A stretch of DNA of 64,000 nucleotides from VRUE01 sp963728835 (GCA_963728835.1 CAVSKZ010000001.1:248001-312000); one strand, 5' to 3'; shown: positions 26,366-34,720, counted from the stretch's first letter. A program made the numbers and translations. The notes: generated by a model not told the origin, from the sequence alone.

Positions 26366-26441
26366 GGCCGGCGGATGCCCCTCTCCAAAACACTCAAGCG
26401 AGGCTCCCGCCGAGCGTTTTGGGGAGGGGCATCCGCCGGCC
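26366..26441. terminator. 26-bp stem with one G-U/mismatch position
   Basis: Bases 26366-26391 and 26416-26441 pair along 26 positions, with one T-G mismatch; the loop is 24 bases, and CTC/GAG inside can extend the stem after one mismatch. It lies 25 bases beyond the stop of the minus-strand winged-helix gene, in the right place to terminate that gene. No U tract. Confidence 0.65.
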
Positions 26442-26465
26442 CCCCGGTGACGGATAGGGCACCAC

Positions 26466-26804
26466 TTACAGCTCTTCAGGCGTGAACCGGTAGCCGATGC
26501 CGAAGTGTGTGTGTATGTAGCGCCAGCCCGGGGCGGCCGCCTCGAGCTTGGCGCGCACCTTACGGACCAGCACGTCGACCGAGCGGTCGCGGCGGGGCAT
26601 CTTGCCGCCCCACATCAGCTCGTAGAGTTGCGGCCGCTGGACGACGCTGTCGCGGCGCTCGGCGAGCAGGAAGAAGAGCTCGAACTCGCGCACGGTGAGG
26701 CCCGCGCGCTTGCCGTCGACGAGGACCTGGAGCTCTCCCGGCCGGATCTCCAGGTTGGCGATCCGCCGTTTGCCCGCTGGCGGGGAGGACGGCAGTACGA
26801 GCAT
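26466..26804 (-). CDS. Stand-alone OmpR/PhoB-type winged-helix regulator
   Basis: 112 residues, only the DNA-binding half of an OmpR-family response regulator. The fold is complete: LVDGKRAGLTVREFELFFLL, the RDSVVQRPQLYELMWG helix, the recognition helix RDRSVDVLVRKVRAKLE and the wing IHTHFGIGYRF. There is no receiver domain, and none is encoded upstream in another frame, so it cannot be controlled by aspartyl phosphorylation on its own. It is divergent from pstS of Pst system 1, and the shared region contains head-to-head 11-bp repeat arrays. It is closely similar in its wing to the two other PhoB-type regulators at 35-36 kb. Confidence 0.85.
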   Translation of the reverse strand: MLVLPSSPPAGKRRIANLEIRPGELQVLVDGKRAGLTVREFELFFLLAERRDSVVQRPQLYELMWGGKMPRRDRSVDVLVRKVRAKLEAAAPGWRYIHTHFGIGYRFTPEEL

Positions 26805-26839
26805 CGACCGGGAGCCTCTCCGTCCCCGGTATCGATCCG

Positions 26840-26920
26840 GTGAACAGGCTGTGTCGAACTGGAGAAGATCCTGTTACCGCCCGTAACCAGTTCTTCTCCA
26901 AACAGTCACGTTGCGTTTAC
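26840..26920. promoter_or_regulatory. Head-to-head PHO-box-like arrays between regulator and pstS
   Basis: On the plus strand, cores GTAAC (26883), TTCTC (26894), GTCAC (26905) and TTTAC (26916) repeat every 11 bases toward pstS. On the minus strand, cores GTAAC (from 26877), TTCTC (26866), GACAC (26855) and TTCAC (26844) repeat every 11 bases toward the winged-helix gene. The two meet at GTTAC-N5-GTAAC (26873-26887). Shared control of both genes by a PhoB-type protein is inferred. Confidence 0.7.
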
Positions 26921-26991
26921 CTTGGCGGCGCGGGCTGTGCCGAGACTGGCGCGGACAGACTCTCGACCCAGCTACCCAGGAGCGAGCACAG

Positions 26992-27804
26992 ATGATTCGC
27001 ACGCGTTGCCTGGCCGTCCTCGCGCTGGCCCTTTGCGCCTCGCTGGCGACTGCCGCCACAGCCCCCGCCGCCACGATCACCCTCAGCGGCTCCACCTCGG
27101 TTGCGCCGCTGGCGACGAAGCTCGCCAAGGCCTTCGTCCGCCTGCCCCAGAACAAGGGCAAGGTCAAGTTCGTGGTCCTCCAGGGCGGCTCCGACATCGG
27201 CATCACCGACGTCTCCCGGGGCCGCGTCACGCTCGGCATGTCCTCGCGTGACCCGAAGCCGGCCGACCCGGGCGGGATCGTCTTCAACAAGATCGCCCGC
27301 GACGCGGTCTGCGTGGTGACCAACCCCTCGAACCCGATCGCGAGCCTCAGCCAGCAGCAGATCCAGGACATCTTCTCCGGCCGCATACGCAGCTGGAGCC
27401 AGGTGCCGGGCGCCAGCGCCTCGGGGCCGATCGACCTCGTCGTCCGCACCGCCGCCTCCGGTACCCAGGACGCGTTTCAGAACATCTTCATGGGGCAGAC
27501 CCTGCGCGTCGCCGGCAGCGCGACGACCAAGTCCTCCAACGGCCTGCAGGCGCAGACGATCAAGTCTGACCCGAACGCGATCGGCTACGCCTCCTTCCAC
27601 TTCGCCCAGGGTCTCTTCTCGGTCCCCTACCTCGGCGTGCCCTGCACGCTGCGCAACGCCAAGTCGGGCCAGTACGCGGGCAGCCGCAACTTCTACCTCG
27701 TCAGTCGCGGGGTAGCGAGGGGGCCCGCGAAGGCGTTCATCCAGTTCGCTCGCAGCGCCCAGGCCCAGGCGCTGGTCGCCAGCGACTGGGTGCCCCTGCG
27801 CTAG
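26992..27804 (+). CDS. pstS: Phosphate ABC transporter substrate-binding protein, system 1
   Basis: 270 residues from ATG 26992 with a signal peptide (LAVLALALCASLATAATA) and no lipobox, so secreted or wall-held. The PBP-like phosphate domain shows ITLSGSTSVAPLATKLAKAF, the DIGITDVSRGRVTLGMSSRD loop, QQIQDIFSGRIRSWSQV and the RTAASGTQDAF phosphate-binding segment. It is short and lacks an obvious C-terminal extension, unlike the 649-residue PstS-like protein upstream. Its TAG stop overlaps the GTG of pstC by one base. A CAGGAG Shine-Dalgarno lies about ten bases upstream of the start. The promoter holds an 11-bp repeat array. Confidence 0.92.
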   Translation: MIRTRCLAVLALALCASLATAATAPAATITLSGSTSVAPLATKLAKAFVRLPQNKGKVKFVVLQGGSDIGITDVSRGRVTLGMSSRDPKPADPGGIVFNKIARDAVCVVTNPSNPIASLSQQQIQDIFSGRIRSWSQVPGASASGPIDLVVRTAASGTQDAFQNIFMGQTLRVAGSATTKSSNGLQAQTIKSDPNAIGYASFHFAQGLFSVPYLGVPCTLRNAKSGQYAGSRNFYLVSRGVARGPAKAFIQFARSAQAQALVASDWVPLR

Positions 27805-28853
27805 TGCGTGACGGGCTCGCAGCCCGCCTGCCCGGTCGCCTTCCCCGGCGGCCGGGCTCGGCGAGCGACGAGGGTCCGGGGGCGACCGGGTTCTGGACCG
27901 ACGCCCGGGTCGAGCGCATCCTCGGCGGGGTCGCCTGCCTGGTGCTGTTGATCATCGCCGGGATGATCGTCTTCGTCTTCGGCAAGGCCTGGCCGTCCTT
28001 CGCCGGCAACGGCCTCGCCTGGTTCGGCTCCGGGGGCGACGTCGACCTGCAGCTGGAGGACATCTTCAACTCGCCCGCCAACCCGGCCCAGTACGTCTAC
28101 ACGCTGCGGGCCTGGCCGCTGCTCTGGGGCACCTTCGTCGTCACCGCCGGGGCGGTCCTGATCGGCATCGCCTTCTCCCTCTTCGCGGCGATCTTCATCG
28201 TCGAGTTCGCGCCGCACCAGGTCAACCGTGTGCTCGAGCCGGTCGTGCGACTGCTCGCCGCCGTCCCCTCTGTCGTCTACGGCTTGATCGGGATCCTGGT
28301 CATCGTCCCCTGGGTCGGCGAGCACCTGATCAGCGTTGAGCGCAAGGAATCGGTGGCGAACGTCGTCCAGCTCGACGGCGCCGGCATCTCGGTCGGGATT
28401 CTGATCCTGACGATCATGATCGTGCCGATCATGATCGCGATCGTGGTCGACGCGCTGCGCGCGGTGCCGCGCAGCTGGACCGAAGGAGCCGCGGCGCTGG
28501 GGGCGAACCGCTGGCGGGTCACCTGGACGATCGCGGTCCGCACCGCCCGCCCGGCGATCGTCGCCGCTGCGGTCCTCGCCACGGCGCGGGCGCTGGGTGA
28601 GGCGATCATGCTCTCGATGGTCGCCGGCTCGGCCAGCTTCGCCCCCAACCCGATCGACGGCATCACCTTCCTCTTCGAGCCGACCCGGCCGCTCGCCTCG
28701 GCCCTGGTCGAGAACGTCGAAGGGCTCTCGGTCGTGCCCTTCGGCCAGACGCTCTTCGCCTTCGCCGCGGTGCTGCTCGTCTCCAGCATGTTCCTCTCCT
28801 TCGCCGGCTTCACCGCAAAGCAGTCGATGCGCAAGTACGGGGTGCGTCCGTGA
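27804..28853 (+). CDS. pstC: Phosphate ABC transporter permease PstC, system 1
   Basis: 349 residues. About six membrane helices, starting LGGVACLVLLIIAGMIVFVF. The permease EAA-type loop is visible as PRSWTEGAAALGANRWRVTW, and AVPSVVYGLIGILVIVPWVG is typical of PstC/PstA. There is a basic N-terminal extension of about 35 residues before the first helix. It pairs with PstA to form the membrane channel for phosphate imported with ATP. GTG start overlapping the pstS stop; GTGA overlap with pstA. Confidence 0.92.
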   Translation: MRDGLAARLPGRLPRRPGSASDEGPGATGFWTDARVERILGGVACLVLLIIAGMIVFVFGKAWPSFAGNGLAWFGSGGDVDLQLEDIFNSPANPAQYVYTLRAWPLLWGTFVVTAGAVLIGIAFSLFAAIFIVEFAPHQVNRVLEPVVRLLAAVPSVVYGLIGILVIVPWVGEHLISVERKESVANVVQLDGAGISVGILILTIMIVPIMIAIVVDALRAVPRSWTEGAAALGANRWRVTWTIAVRTARPAIVAAAVLATARALGEAIMLSMVAGSASFAPNPIDGITFLFEPTRPLASALVENVEGLSVVPFGQTLFAFAAVLLVSSMFLSFAGFTAKQSMRKYGVRP

Positions 28854-29782
28854 CCCAGCCGGTCGACACCGTCGGCAGCTGGCCGCTGCGCGACCGCCTC
28901 GGCTACTTCGCCGCCTGGGGGGCCGGCCTGGCCCTGATCGCGATCGCCGCCGCGATCCTGCTCTACATGGCGTTCCGCGGCGCCCAGTACTTCGACCTCG
29001 GCCTGCTCTTCGACAGTCCCAACTCTTCCCTCAGCCAGGCCCAGAGCGGCGGCTTCAAGGACCCGATCCTCGGCACCGCGCTGCTGCTCGTGATGTCGAC
29101 CGCGATCGCCGCTCCGCTCGGCGTGACGATCGCGGTCTGGCTGACTGAGTACGGCCGGCCGACGGGGCTGGCGCGGGCGGTCGAATCGGCGGTCGAGGTG
29201 GTCGCCGGCACTCCCAGCATCGTGCTGGCGATGTTCGGCCTGGTCTTCTTCCAGCAGCAGTGGCTGGGCATCCTCACCTTCGACGCCGAAGGCGGCGCCG
29301 TGCTCGGCCGCTCCTTCATCGCCGCCGCCGCGATGATGGCGTTGATCGCACTGCCGCTGGTAGTGGGGGCGACGCGCGAGGCGCTGAACGCAATCCCTGG
29401 CCATGTGCGCGAGGCCTCCTACGCGCTCGGCAAGACCAAGGCGGCAACGATCCGGCGGGTGCTTTTGCCGGCGGCGCGGCCCGGGATCGGCACCGGCGCG
29501 GCGCTGGGGATGGGACGGGTCGCGGGGGACACGGCGATCGTCGTCGTCCTGCTCGGCGCCACCCTGCAGATCCAGAACGGAGCCGACGGCAGCGTCTTCG
29601 GCCTCTTCCGCGGTACCGGCAGCACGCTGACCAGCTACGTCTATTACAACTCTCCGGCGGGCGAGGGCCTGGCGCCGGAGAAGGCCTACTTCGCCGCCTT
29701 CGTACTGCTTCTCGTCGTGATCGTGCTCAACTTCGCCGTCACGCGACTGGCGCGGGGAAGGAGCGCGGCGTGGGCACGATGA
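28850..29782 (+). CDS. pstA: Phosphate ABC transporter permease PstA, system 1
   Basis: 310 residues from GTG 28850. Helices begin at LGYFAAWGAGLALIAIAAAI. Landmarks are TALLLVMSTAIAAPLGVTIA, VVAGTPSIVLAMFGLVFF and the coupling loop GHVREASYALGKTKAATIRR, which contacts PstB. Heterodimer partner of PstC. Both ends overlap neighbours by four bases (GTGA with pstC, ATGA with pstB), so the operon is translationally coupled. Confidence 0.92.
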   Translation: MTQPVDTVGSWPLRDRLGYFAAWGAGLALIAIAAAILLYMAFRGAQYFDLGLLFDSPNSSLSQAQSGGFKDPILGTALLLVMSTAIAAPLGVTIAVWLTEYGRPTGLARAVESAVEVVAGTPSIVLAMFGLVFFQQQWLGILTFDAEGGAVLGRSFIAAAAMMALIALPLVVGATREALNAIPGHVREASYALGKTKAATIRRVLLPAARPGIGTGAALGMGRVAGDTAIVVVLLGATLQIQNGADGSVFGLFRGTGSTLTSYVYYNSPAGEGLAPEKAYFAAFVLLLVVIVLNFAVTRLARGRSAAWAR

Positions 29783-30720
29783 GCCCAGAAGAGCGCGTCC
29801 GCGACGAGCGCGACGTGGTCCTGGCGCCACCACCGCCGGTGCGCCGCATCGTCGTCGACCGCGAGCCGACGGTGGTGGAGCCGCCGGCTGGCAATGGCCA
29901 CCGCCCTCAGGGTGTCGCCGGTCTCGCCGCGCCGGTTCGGCGGGCCGAGCCCAGTGCGGGGCCGAAGCCCGAGCGGATGCGCATCGAGGGCGTCTCGATC
30001 GCCTACGGGGAGAAGCTCGCCGTCAACGCCGTCTCGCTGCCGGTCCGCCAGGGCGAGGTGCTCGCCCTGATCGGGCCCTCCGGCTGCGGCAAGACGACGC
30101 TGTTGCGTTCGCTCAACCGGCTGGTCGAGATCACCCCGACGGCGGTCCGCAGCGGCACGATCTCCCTCGACGGCGAGGACATCGACCGGATGGAGGTCAC
30201 CGCGCTGCGGCGCCGGGTGAGCATGGTTTTCCAGCAGCCCAACCCGTTCCCGATGAGCGTCTTCGACAACGTCGCCTATGCGCTGCGCGAGCAGGGCTCG
30301 GGGCGGCCGCGCAAGGAGGCGCTGGCCGAACCGGTCGCCGACGCGCTTGAGCGGGCCGGGCTCTGGGACGAGGTCGGCGCGGCGCTGGATCACCCCGCGC
30401 TGCGCCTTTCCGGTGGCCAGCAGCAGCGACTCTGCATCGCCCGCGCACTCGCCGCGAGGCCGGAGGTGCTCCTGCTCGACGAGCCCTGCTCGGCGCTCGA
30501 CCCGCGCTCGACCCAGGTGATCGAGGAGCTGATCCTGAAGCTGCGCGAGGAGGTGGCGGTTGTGATCGTCACCCACAACATGCAGCAGGCGCTGCCGATC
30601 GCCGATCACGTCGGCTTCATGTACCTGGGGGAACTGGTCGAGTACGGCCCCGCCGAGCAGGTCTTCGGCTCCCCCCGCGAGCAGCGCACCCGCGAGTACG
30701 TGGGCGGTGCGTTCGGATGA
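29779..30720 (+). CDS. pstB: Phosphate ABC transporter ATPase PstB, system 1
   Basis: 313 residues from ATG 29779 (GTG 29770 also possible). An unusual N-terminal extension of about 65 residues, rich in Pro, Arg and Val (LAPPPPVRRIVVDREPTVVE), precedes the ABC domain. The domain has Walker A IGPSGCGKTTLL, Q-loop FQQPNPFPMSVFDN, signature LSGGQQQRLCIARAL, Walker B VLLLDEPCSALD and H-loop VTHNMQQA, all diagnostic of PstB. It energises phosphate import. ATGA overlap joins it to a lipoprotein gene, extending the operon. Confidence 0.92.
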   Translation: MSPEERVRDERDVVLAPPPPVRRIVVDREPTVVEPPAGNGHRPQGVAGLAAPVRRAEPSAGPKPERMRIEGVSIAYGEKLAVNAVSLPVRQGEVLALIGPSGCGKTTLLRSLNRLVEITPTAVRSGTISLDGEDIDRMEVTALRRRVSMVFQQPNPFPMSVFDNVAYALREQGSGRPRKEALAEPVADALERAGLWDEVGAALDHPALRLSGGQQQRLCIARALAARPEVLLLDEPCSALDPRSTQVIEELILKLREEVAVVIVTHNMQQALPIADHVGFMYLGELVEYGPAEQVFGSPREQRTREYVGGAFG

Positions 30721-31463
30721 GGCTGTACGCGACCGCGCCGCTTGCGATCGCCTGCGCCGGGGTGGCGCTGGTCGCCACCGGTTGCGAATCGACGCAGGAC
30801 AAGAGCGCCAGGATCGCCGCCGAGCTCGGCCCCGTGGCGAAGGAGAAGGGGCTCGCCATCAGCAAGCGCAGCAAGGACGTCGAGGTCGTCTCGACAACGC
30901 TCCTGACCGACGCCAACGGCAGTGCCGTCGTGATCGAGCTGCACAACGACTCCAGTCGCGATCTGGCCGAAGTGCCGATTCTCGTCGACGTGCTCGACGC
31001 CAGGGGCAGGAGTGTCTATCGCAACGACATCCCAGGCATAGAGCCCGCGCTGGCCACCGTCCCGTTCATTCCGGCCGGCGGCGAGGTGACCTGGGTTCAC
31101 GACCAGGTCCTGCCGACCGGGAAGCCTGCGAAGGCGAGGGTGACCGTCGGCGCGGGGGGAGTGCCGGCCGATGGCGAGCGGCCGACGGTCTCGGTCTCCG
31201 AGCCGAAGCTCGAGGGCGATCCCTACACCGGGGTGGCCGCCTCCGGCGATGTGGTCAACGAGAGCGGCGAGGACGTTGAGCGGCTGCTGCTCTACGCGGT
31301 TGCCCGGAAGGGCGGCCGGATCGTCGCCGCCGGGCGCGGCGCGATCGAACCGCTGAAGGACAAGCCAAAGCCAGTCCCCTACAACGTCTTCTTCATCGGC
31401 GAGCCGCGTGGGGCCGAGATCGAGGTTGCCGACTTCCCGACCATGGCGGGGCAGCCGCGGTGA
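30717..31463 (+). CDS. Putative lipoprotein downstream of pst system 1
   Basis: 248 residues. The N-terminus looks like a lipoprotein signal with Cys23 in LVATGC, although position -3 is Ala rather than the preferred Leu. The mature part contains two beta-sandwich, FxLYD-like segments: SAVVIELHNDSSRDLAEVPI with VDVLDARGRSVYRND, and VAASGDVVNESGEDVERLLL with YAVARKGGRIVAAG. Such domains often sit on extracytoplasmic proteins of unknown role. It is coupled to pstB by ATGA and to the zinc-ribbon gene by a GTGA overlap, so it belongs to the Pst operon, perhaps in sensing or scaffolding at the membrane. Confidence 0.7.
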   Translation: MRLYATAPLAIACAGVALVATGCESTQDKSARIAAELGPVAKEKGLAISKRSKDVEVVSTTLLTDANGSAVVIELHNDSSRDLAEVPILVDVLDARGRSVYRNDIPGIEPALATVPFIPAGGEVTWVHDQVLPTGKPAKARVTVGAGGVPADGERPTVSVSEPKLEGDPYTGVAASGDVVNESGEDVERLLLYAVARKGGRIVAAGRGAIEPLKDKPKPVPYNVFFIGEPRGAEIEVADFPTMAGQPR

Positions 31464-32131
31464 CCGAGTCGGCCGGACGAGTGCAGGCGCTCGGCGAGGC
31501 GGGGGAGACCTGCCGAAAGTGCGCCGCGCCGCTCGCCGCCGATCAGCGCTACTGCCTCAACTGCGGCTGTCGTCGCGGCGGGCCGAGGGTCAACTTTCAC
31601 GAGCACCTGCCGGCGGACGACGCGGTTGCCGTGAACGGCTCCGCACCGCCGCCGCCGGGGCCGGCTGCCGCCTCCTCCACGATGCCGCCACCCGCAGATG
31701 AGAGGCCCCAGCGCGACTACGCCCCACTGGCGGCGGTCGGCGGCATCGCCGTCCTCGGTCTGATGCTGCTGGTCGGTGTCCTGATTGGCAAGGGCGATAG
31801 CGGCTCCTCCGGTGCACCCCCACAGGTCGTCCGGGTGCAGGGCGGCGACGCGACGGCCGGCGAGGAAGCCGGAGCCGTGGAAGAGGGCGCCGTGAAGAAG
31901 GCGAAGGGCGCGGGCAAGAAGAAGGCCGAGGATGCCGGTGGCCTCCTCGGCCAGGGAAGCGGTCCTGTGCAAGCCAGCGACGACGCGCTGAGGGAACTGG
32001 AAGAACAGAGCCCTGACGAATACTCCGAGAACAGCGCCAAGCTGCCGGACGAAATCGCCACCGGCGGCGCGCCGCCACCCGAAGACGGCAAGGCTCCCGG
32101 TGGGGGCAGCAAGGGAACGGCGATCGAATGA
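31460..32131 (+). CDS. Zinc-ribbon membrane protein in the pst operon
   Basis: 223 residues from GTG 31460. A cytoplasmic N-terminal zinc ribbon (CRKCAAPLAADQRYCLNCGC) with two CxxC pairs is followed by a Pro-rich linker, one membrane helix (APLAAVGGIAVLGLMLLVGV) and an acidic-basic outer tail with a Lys/Ala/Glu stretch and a Gly/Pro-rich end. No known function. The topology suggests that it senses or tethers something across the membrane. GTGA overlap before and ATGA overlap after it place it firmly in the Pst operon. Confidence 0.7.
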   Translation: MTESAGRVQALGEAGETCRKCAAPLAADQRYCLNCGCRRGGPRVNFHEHLPADDAVAVNGSAPPPPGPAAASSTMPPPADERPQRDYAPLAAVGGIAVLGLMLLVGVLIGKGDSGSSGAPPQVVRVQGGDATAGEEAGAVEEGAVKKAKGAGKKKAEDAGGLLGQGSGPVQASDDALRELEEQSPDEYSENSAKLPDEIATGGAPPPEDGKAPGGGSKGTAIE

Positions 32132-32445
32132 GCGACCTGGCGCGCCGTCGCGACAGCCTCTCCCGGCAGCTCGCCGAGTTGCAGTGGGACCTGGGTGGGC
32201 TCGCCTACGAGATGGCGATCCGCGACCACTTCCGCCTCGACGTGCTTGCCCGCCAGGCGGCGGAGCTGCAGCGGGTCGATGCCGAGCTGGCTGAGGTGGA
32301 GCGGATGCTGCGGCTCGACCAGGCCAGCGCCGCCGGCGCCTGCGGCTCGTGCGGCGCGCTCTTCGCGCGTGGCTCGGTCTTCTGCTGGCAGTGCGGCAGG
32401 GACCTGATGGAGCGCAGCCCGGTCGGGAGCGGTCCCGCGGCATGA
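32128..32445 (+). CDS. Short coiled-coil zinc-ribbon protein
   Basis: 105 residues. The first 70 are a predicted amphipathic coiled coil (RRRDSLSRQLAELQWDLGGL, LARQAAELQRVDAELAEVER), the rest a zinc ribbon with CGSCG and CWQCG. It has no membrane helix. Together with the preceding zinc-ribbon membrane protein it forms a pair of zinc-binding proteins inside a phosphate-uptake operon. Function unknown; the coiled coil suggests oligomerisation or partner binding. ATGA overlaps on both sides. Confidence 0.7.
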   Translation: MSDLARRRDSLSRQLAELQWDLGGLAYEMAIRDHFRLDVLARQAAELQRVDAELAEVERMLRLDQASAAGACGSCGALFARGSVFCWQCGRDLMERSPVGSGPAA

Positions 32446-33554
32446 TCCGGCAGCTGCTCGACACGGGCGCCCGGGGGGCCGCACTGGTCCTCACCAGCCG
32501 CCGCTGGGGCGTGACCCTGAGCGCCGCCGCGCTCGGCTTCGGCCTCTTTGCGGGCGTCGCCATCGGCCCCGGCACCCCCGGCTCCCTGGCGACGGGTCCC
32601 CTGCGGCTGATCGAAACGCCAAGCCTCGTCGCGGATGCCGGCGGGAAGGCTGGCGCAGGCGCCCGTTCGGCGCCGCTCGCGAGCGGCGCATCCGAGCCCG
32701 TCGGTGAAGAACCGGTTCCGCTCGAAGCGTTCCCCTCATCGGTGCCGTTTGAAAGCGAATCCGGCGAGTCAGAGCCGATCGCGGAGCAGGACCCCAAGCC
32801 CGCGCCCCCAGCCCCCGAGGAACCGGCCGAAACGGAATCGACCCCCCTCCAAGGCACGGTCGTGCATGCGAATCCGGCCGCCGGCAGCTATGCGCTCTCG
32901 ATCAAGGGCGGCGAACTGGTTCCCGTGCACGCCCGCAAGCTGCCGGTTCCGGGGACCAGGCTGAGCCTCGTTGCCCGCCGCCTCGCCAACGGCACCTTCG
33001 CCGAGGAGGACAAGCCCAAGCGCAGCGGCGTGGCTAAGCAGGCTACCTTCAGGGGGGTCGTCACCTTTGTCGACCCCGACCCTGCCGCGCCCGTCTACAC
33101 GCTCTCAGGCCGTGGCGCCTCGTTGCTCGTCTGCGTGCCCGCGGATCCGACCGGGACGGTGCCGTCGCTCCCGTCCCTCGGCAGCTACGCGACCGCCGAC
33201 GTCGCGGTGGAACCGGACGGGACGCTGGTGCAGCGCACGCTCGAGATCGAACCGGGCGAGCCCTCCACCTACCTGGACCTCGCCGGCATCTACGCCGGTC
33301 TCTCTCCGGAAACCGGCAAGTTCCTCCTCTCCGCCGACGACACCCGGCGCGTCAACCAGGACGTGCAGCTCACCGTCCCCCCGACGATCGACGCAGCGAG
33401 GCTCGAGTCGGGCGATTCCTACCTGGTCACGGCGACGGTCGAACCGGACGGGACGCTCACCCTCTCTGGCATCGCCGGCGACGAGCGCCGTAGAGGGGCC
33501 GACGACCCAAGTTCCGCACAAGGCGACTTGAGACGCCGAACGGGGGCGGGCTAG
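32442..33554 (+). CDS. Membrane-anchored protein with repeated beta domains, end of pst operon 1
   Basis: 370 residues from ATG 32442. One N-terminal membrane helix (VTLSAAALGFGLFAGVAIGP), then a long disordered Pro/Glu/Ser-rich stretch and two to three small beta domains (LQGTVVHANPAAGSYALSIK; TFRGVVTFVDPDPAAPVYTL; TYLDLAGIYAGLSPETGKFL). These resemble the DUF5666-type OB-like modules, at low confidence. An outer-surface protein is likely. Its stop codon shares the tetranucleotide CTAG at 33551-33554 with the stop of the convergent minus-strand gene. Confidence 0.65.
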   Translation: MIRQLLDTGARGAALVLTSRRWGVTLSAAALGFGLFAGVAIGPGTPGSLATGPLRLIETPSLVADAGGKAGAGARSAPLASGASEPVGEEPVPLEAFPSSVPFESESGESEPIAEQDPKPAPPAPEEPAETESTPLQGTVVHANPAAGSYALSIKGGELVPVHARKLPVPGTRLSLVARRLANGTFAEEDKPKRSGVAKQATFRGVVTFVDPDPAAPVYTLSGRGASLLVCVPADPTGTVPSLPSLGSYATADVAVEPDGTLVQRTLEIEPGEPSTYLDLAGIYAGLSPETGKFLLSADDTRRVNQDVQLTVPPTIDAARLESGDSYLVTATVEPDGTLTLSGIAGDERRRGADDPSSAQGDLRRRTGAG

Positions 33555-33808
33555 CTGTAGCGCTCGAGGTCGTAGCGGCGCTGTTCCTTGCGCTTCTCCA
33601 GCCGGCCCTGGACCAGCGAGAGCACGATCACGAGGATCGCGAAGAAGGCGATCACGCCGAAGCAGAAGAAGGTCACCGTCTTGTCGGTCGTCGGCCCAGC
33701 CAGCCCGACGCCGTTCTCGGCCAGGGCCGTCGGTGCCACCAGCAGCAGCGAGAGCAGCGCGGCGCAGAGGGCCGCAGCGATCCCGGTTCGGCGCGAGGGG
33801 GCCTTCAC
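33551..33808 (-). CDS. Small single-pass exported membrane protein
   Basis: 85 residues from GTG 33808. A signal peptide (AAALCAALLSLLLVAPTALA) is followed by a short outer segment and one membrane helix (VTFFCFGVIAFFAILVIVLS) with a basic cytoplasmic tail ending RRYDLERYS. A longer reading frame exists upstream but overlaps uppP on the opposite strand. No family recognised. It lies between the Pst accessory genes and uppP, head to head with uppP (76 bases between starts). Confidence 0.6.
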   Translation of the reverse strand: MKAPSRRTGIAAALCAALLSLLLVAPTALAENGVGLAGPTTDKTVTFFCFGVIAFFAILVIVLSLVQGRLEKRKEQRRYDLERYS

Positions 33809-33884
33809 GCCCGGGAATCTAGCGCACCGTGGCGGCGCCGACGACCTTCGCCGCGGTTTAGGCGCTGACATAGGATGCGCCGCC

Positions 33885-34700
33885 ATGAGCACCCTCGAGG
33901 CCATCGTCCTCGGCCTCGTGCAGGGGCTGACCGAGTTCCTGCCGATCTCCTCCAGCGGGCACCTGCGAATCGTGCCGGCGCTGCTCGGCTGGCCCGACCC
34001 GGGCGCCGGGTTCACCGCCGTGATCCAGCTCGGGACGATGGCCGCGGTCCTGATCTACTTCCGCGCCGACCTCTGGCGAATAGCGTCCGCCTGGCTGCGC
34101 GAATTGCGGGTGCCGATTCGCCAGAGCAGCCAAGACGCGAAGCTGGGCTGGTTCATCGTCCTGGGGACGATCCCGATCTCGATCTTCGGCTTCGCCTTCA
34201 GCGATCAGATCGAGTCCGGCGCGCGCAGCCTCTACCTGATCGGCTCGGCGCTCATCCTTTTCTCCTTCGTCATGGTCCTCGCCGAGCGGGTCGGCACCCG
34301 GCAGCGAGCCCTGGCCGAGATGAACGGTCGCGACGGGCTGTTCGTCGGCATGGCCCAGGCGCTGGCCCTCATCCCCGGCGTCTCGCGCTCGGGAGCGACG
34401 ATCTCAGCCGGCCTGTTTCGCGGCTTCGACCGGGTCGCCGCAGCCCGCTACTCGTTCCTGCTCTCGGTCCCGGCGGTGGTCCTGAGCGGCCTCTTCGAGC
34501 TGCGCAAGATCGGCGAGGACGGCAGTGCCTCGGCGGAGGCTACGGCGATCGCCACGCTCGTCGCCTTCGTCTCCGGCTATCTGGCGATCGCATGGCTGCT
34601 GCGCTACCTCAGCACCCACACGATGGAGATCTTCGTCGTCTACCGGATCGCCCTGGGCGTGCTGGTCCTGTCGCTGGCGGGGACCGGTGCGATCAGCTAG
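33885..34700 (+). CDS. uppP: Undecaprenyl-diphosphatase (UppP/BacA)
   Basis: 271 residues. Integral membrane enzyme that removes a phosphate from undecaprenyl diphosphate at the outer face, recycling the lipid carrier and releasing phosphate. Family motifs are complete: GLVQGLTEFLPISSSGHL with the catalytic Glu and Ser residues, and PGVSRSGATISAGLFRGF with the catalytic Arg. About seven or eight helices. In this context the released phosphate could feed the Pst or Pit systems, but that is inference. A strong stem-loop follows the gene. Confidence 0.95.
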   Translation: MSTLEAIVLGLVQGLTEFLPISSSGHLRIVPALLGWPDPGAGFTAVIQLGTMAAVLIYFRADLWRIASAWLRELRVPIRQSSQDAKLGWFIVLGTIPISIFGFAFSDQIESGARSLYLIGSALILFSFVMVLAERVGTRQRALAEMNGRDGLFVGMAQALALIPGVSRSGATISAGLFRGFDRVAAARYSFLLSVPAVVLSGLFELRKIGEDGSASAEATAIATLVAFVSGYLAIAWLLRYLSTHTMEIFVVYRIALGVLVLSLAGTGAIS

Positions 34701-34720
34701 CTCTCCCAGGCCCGGAAATA

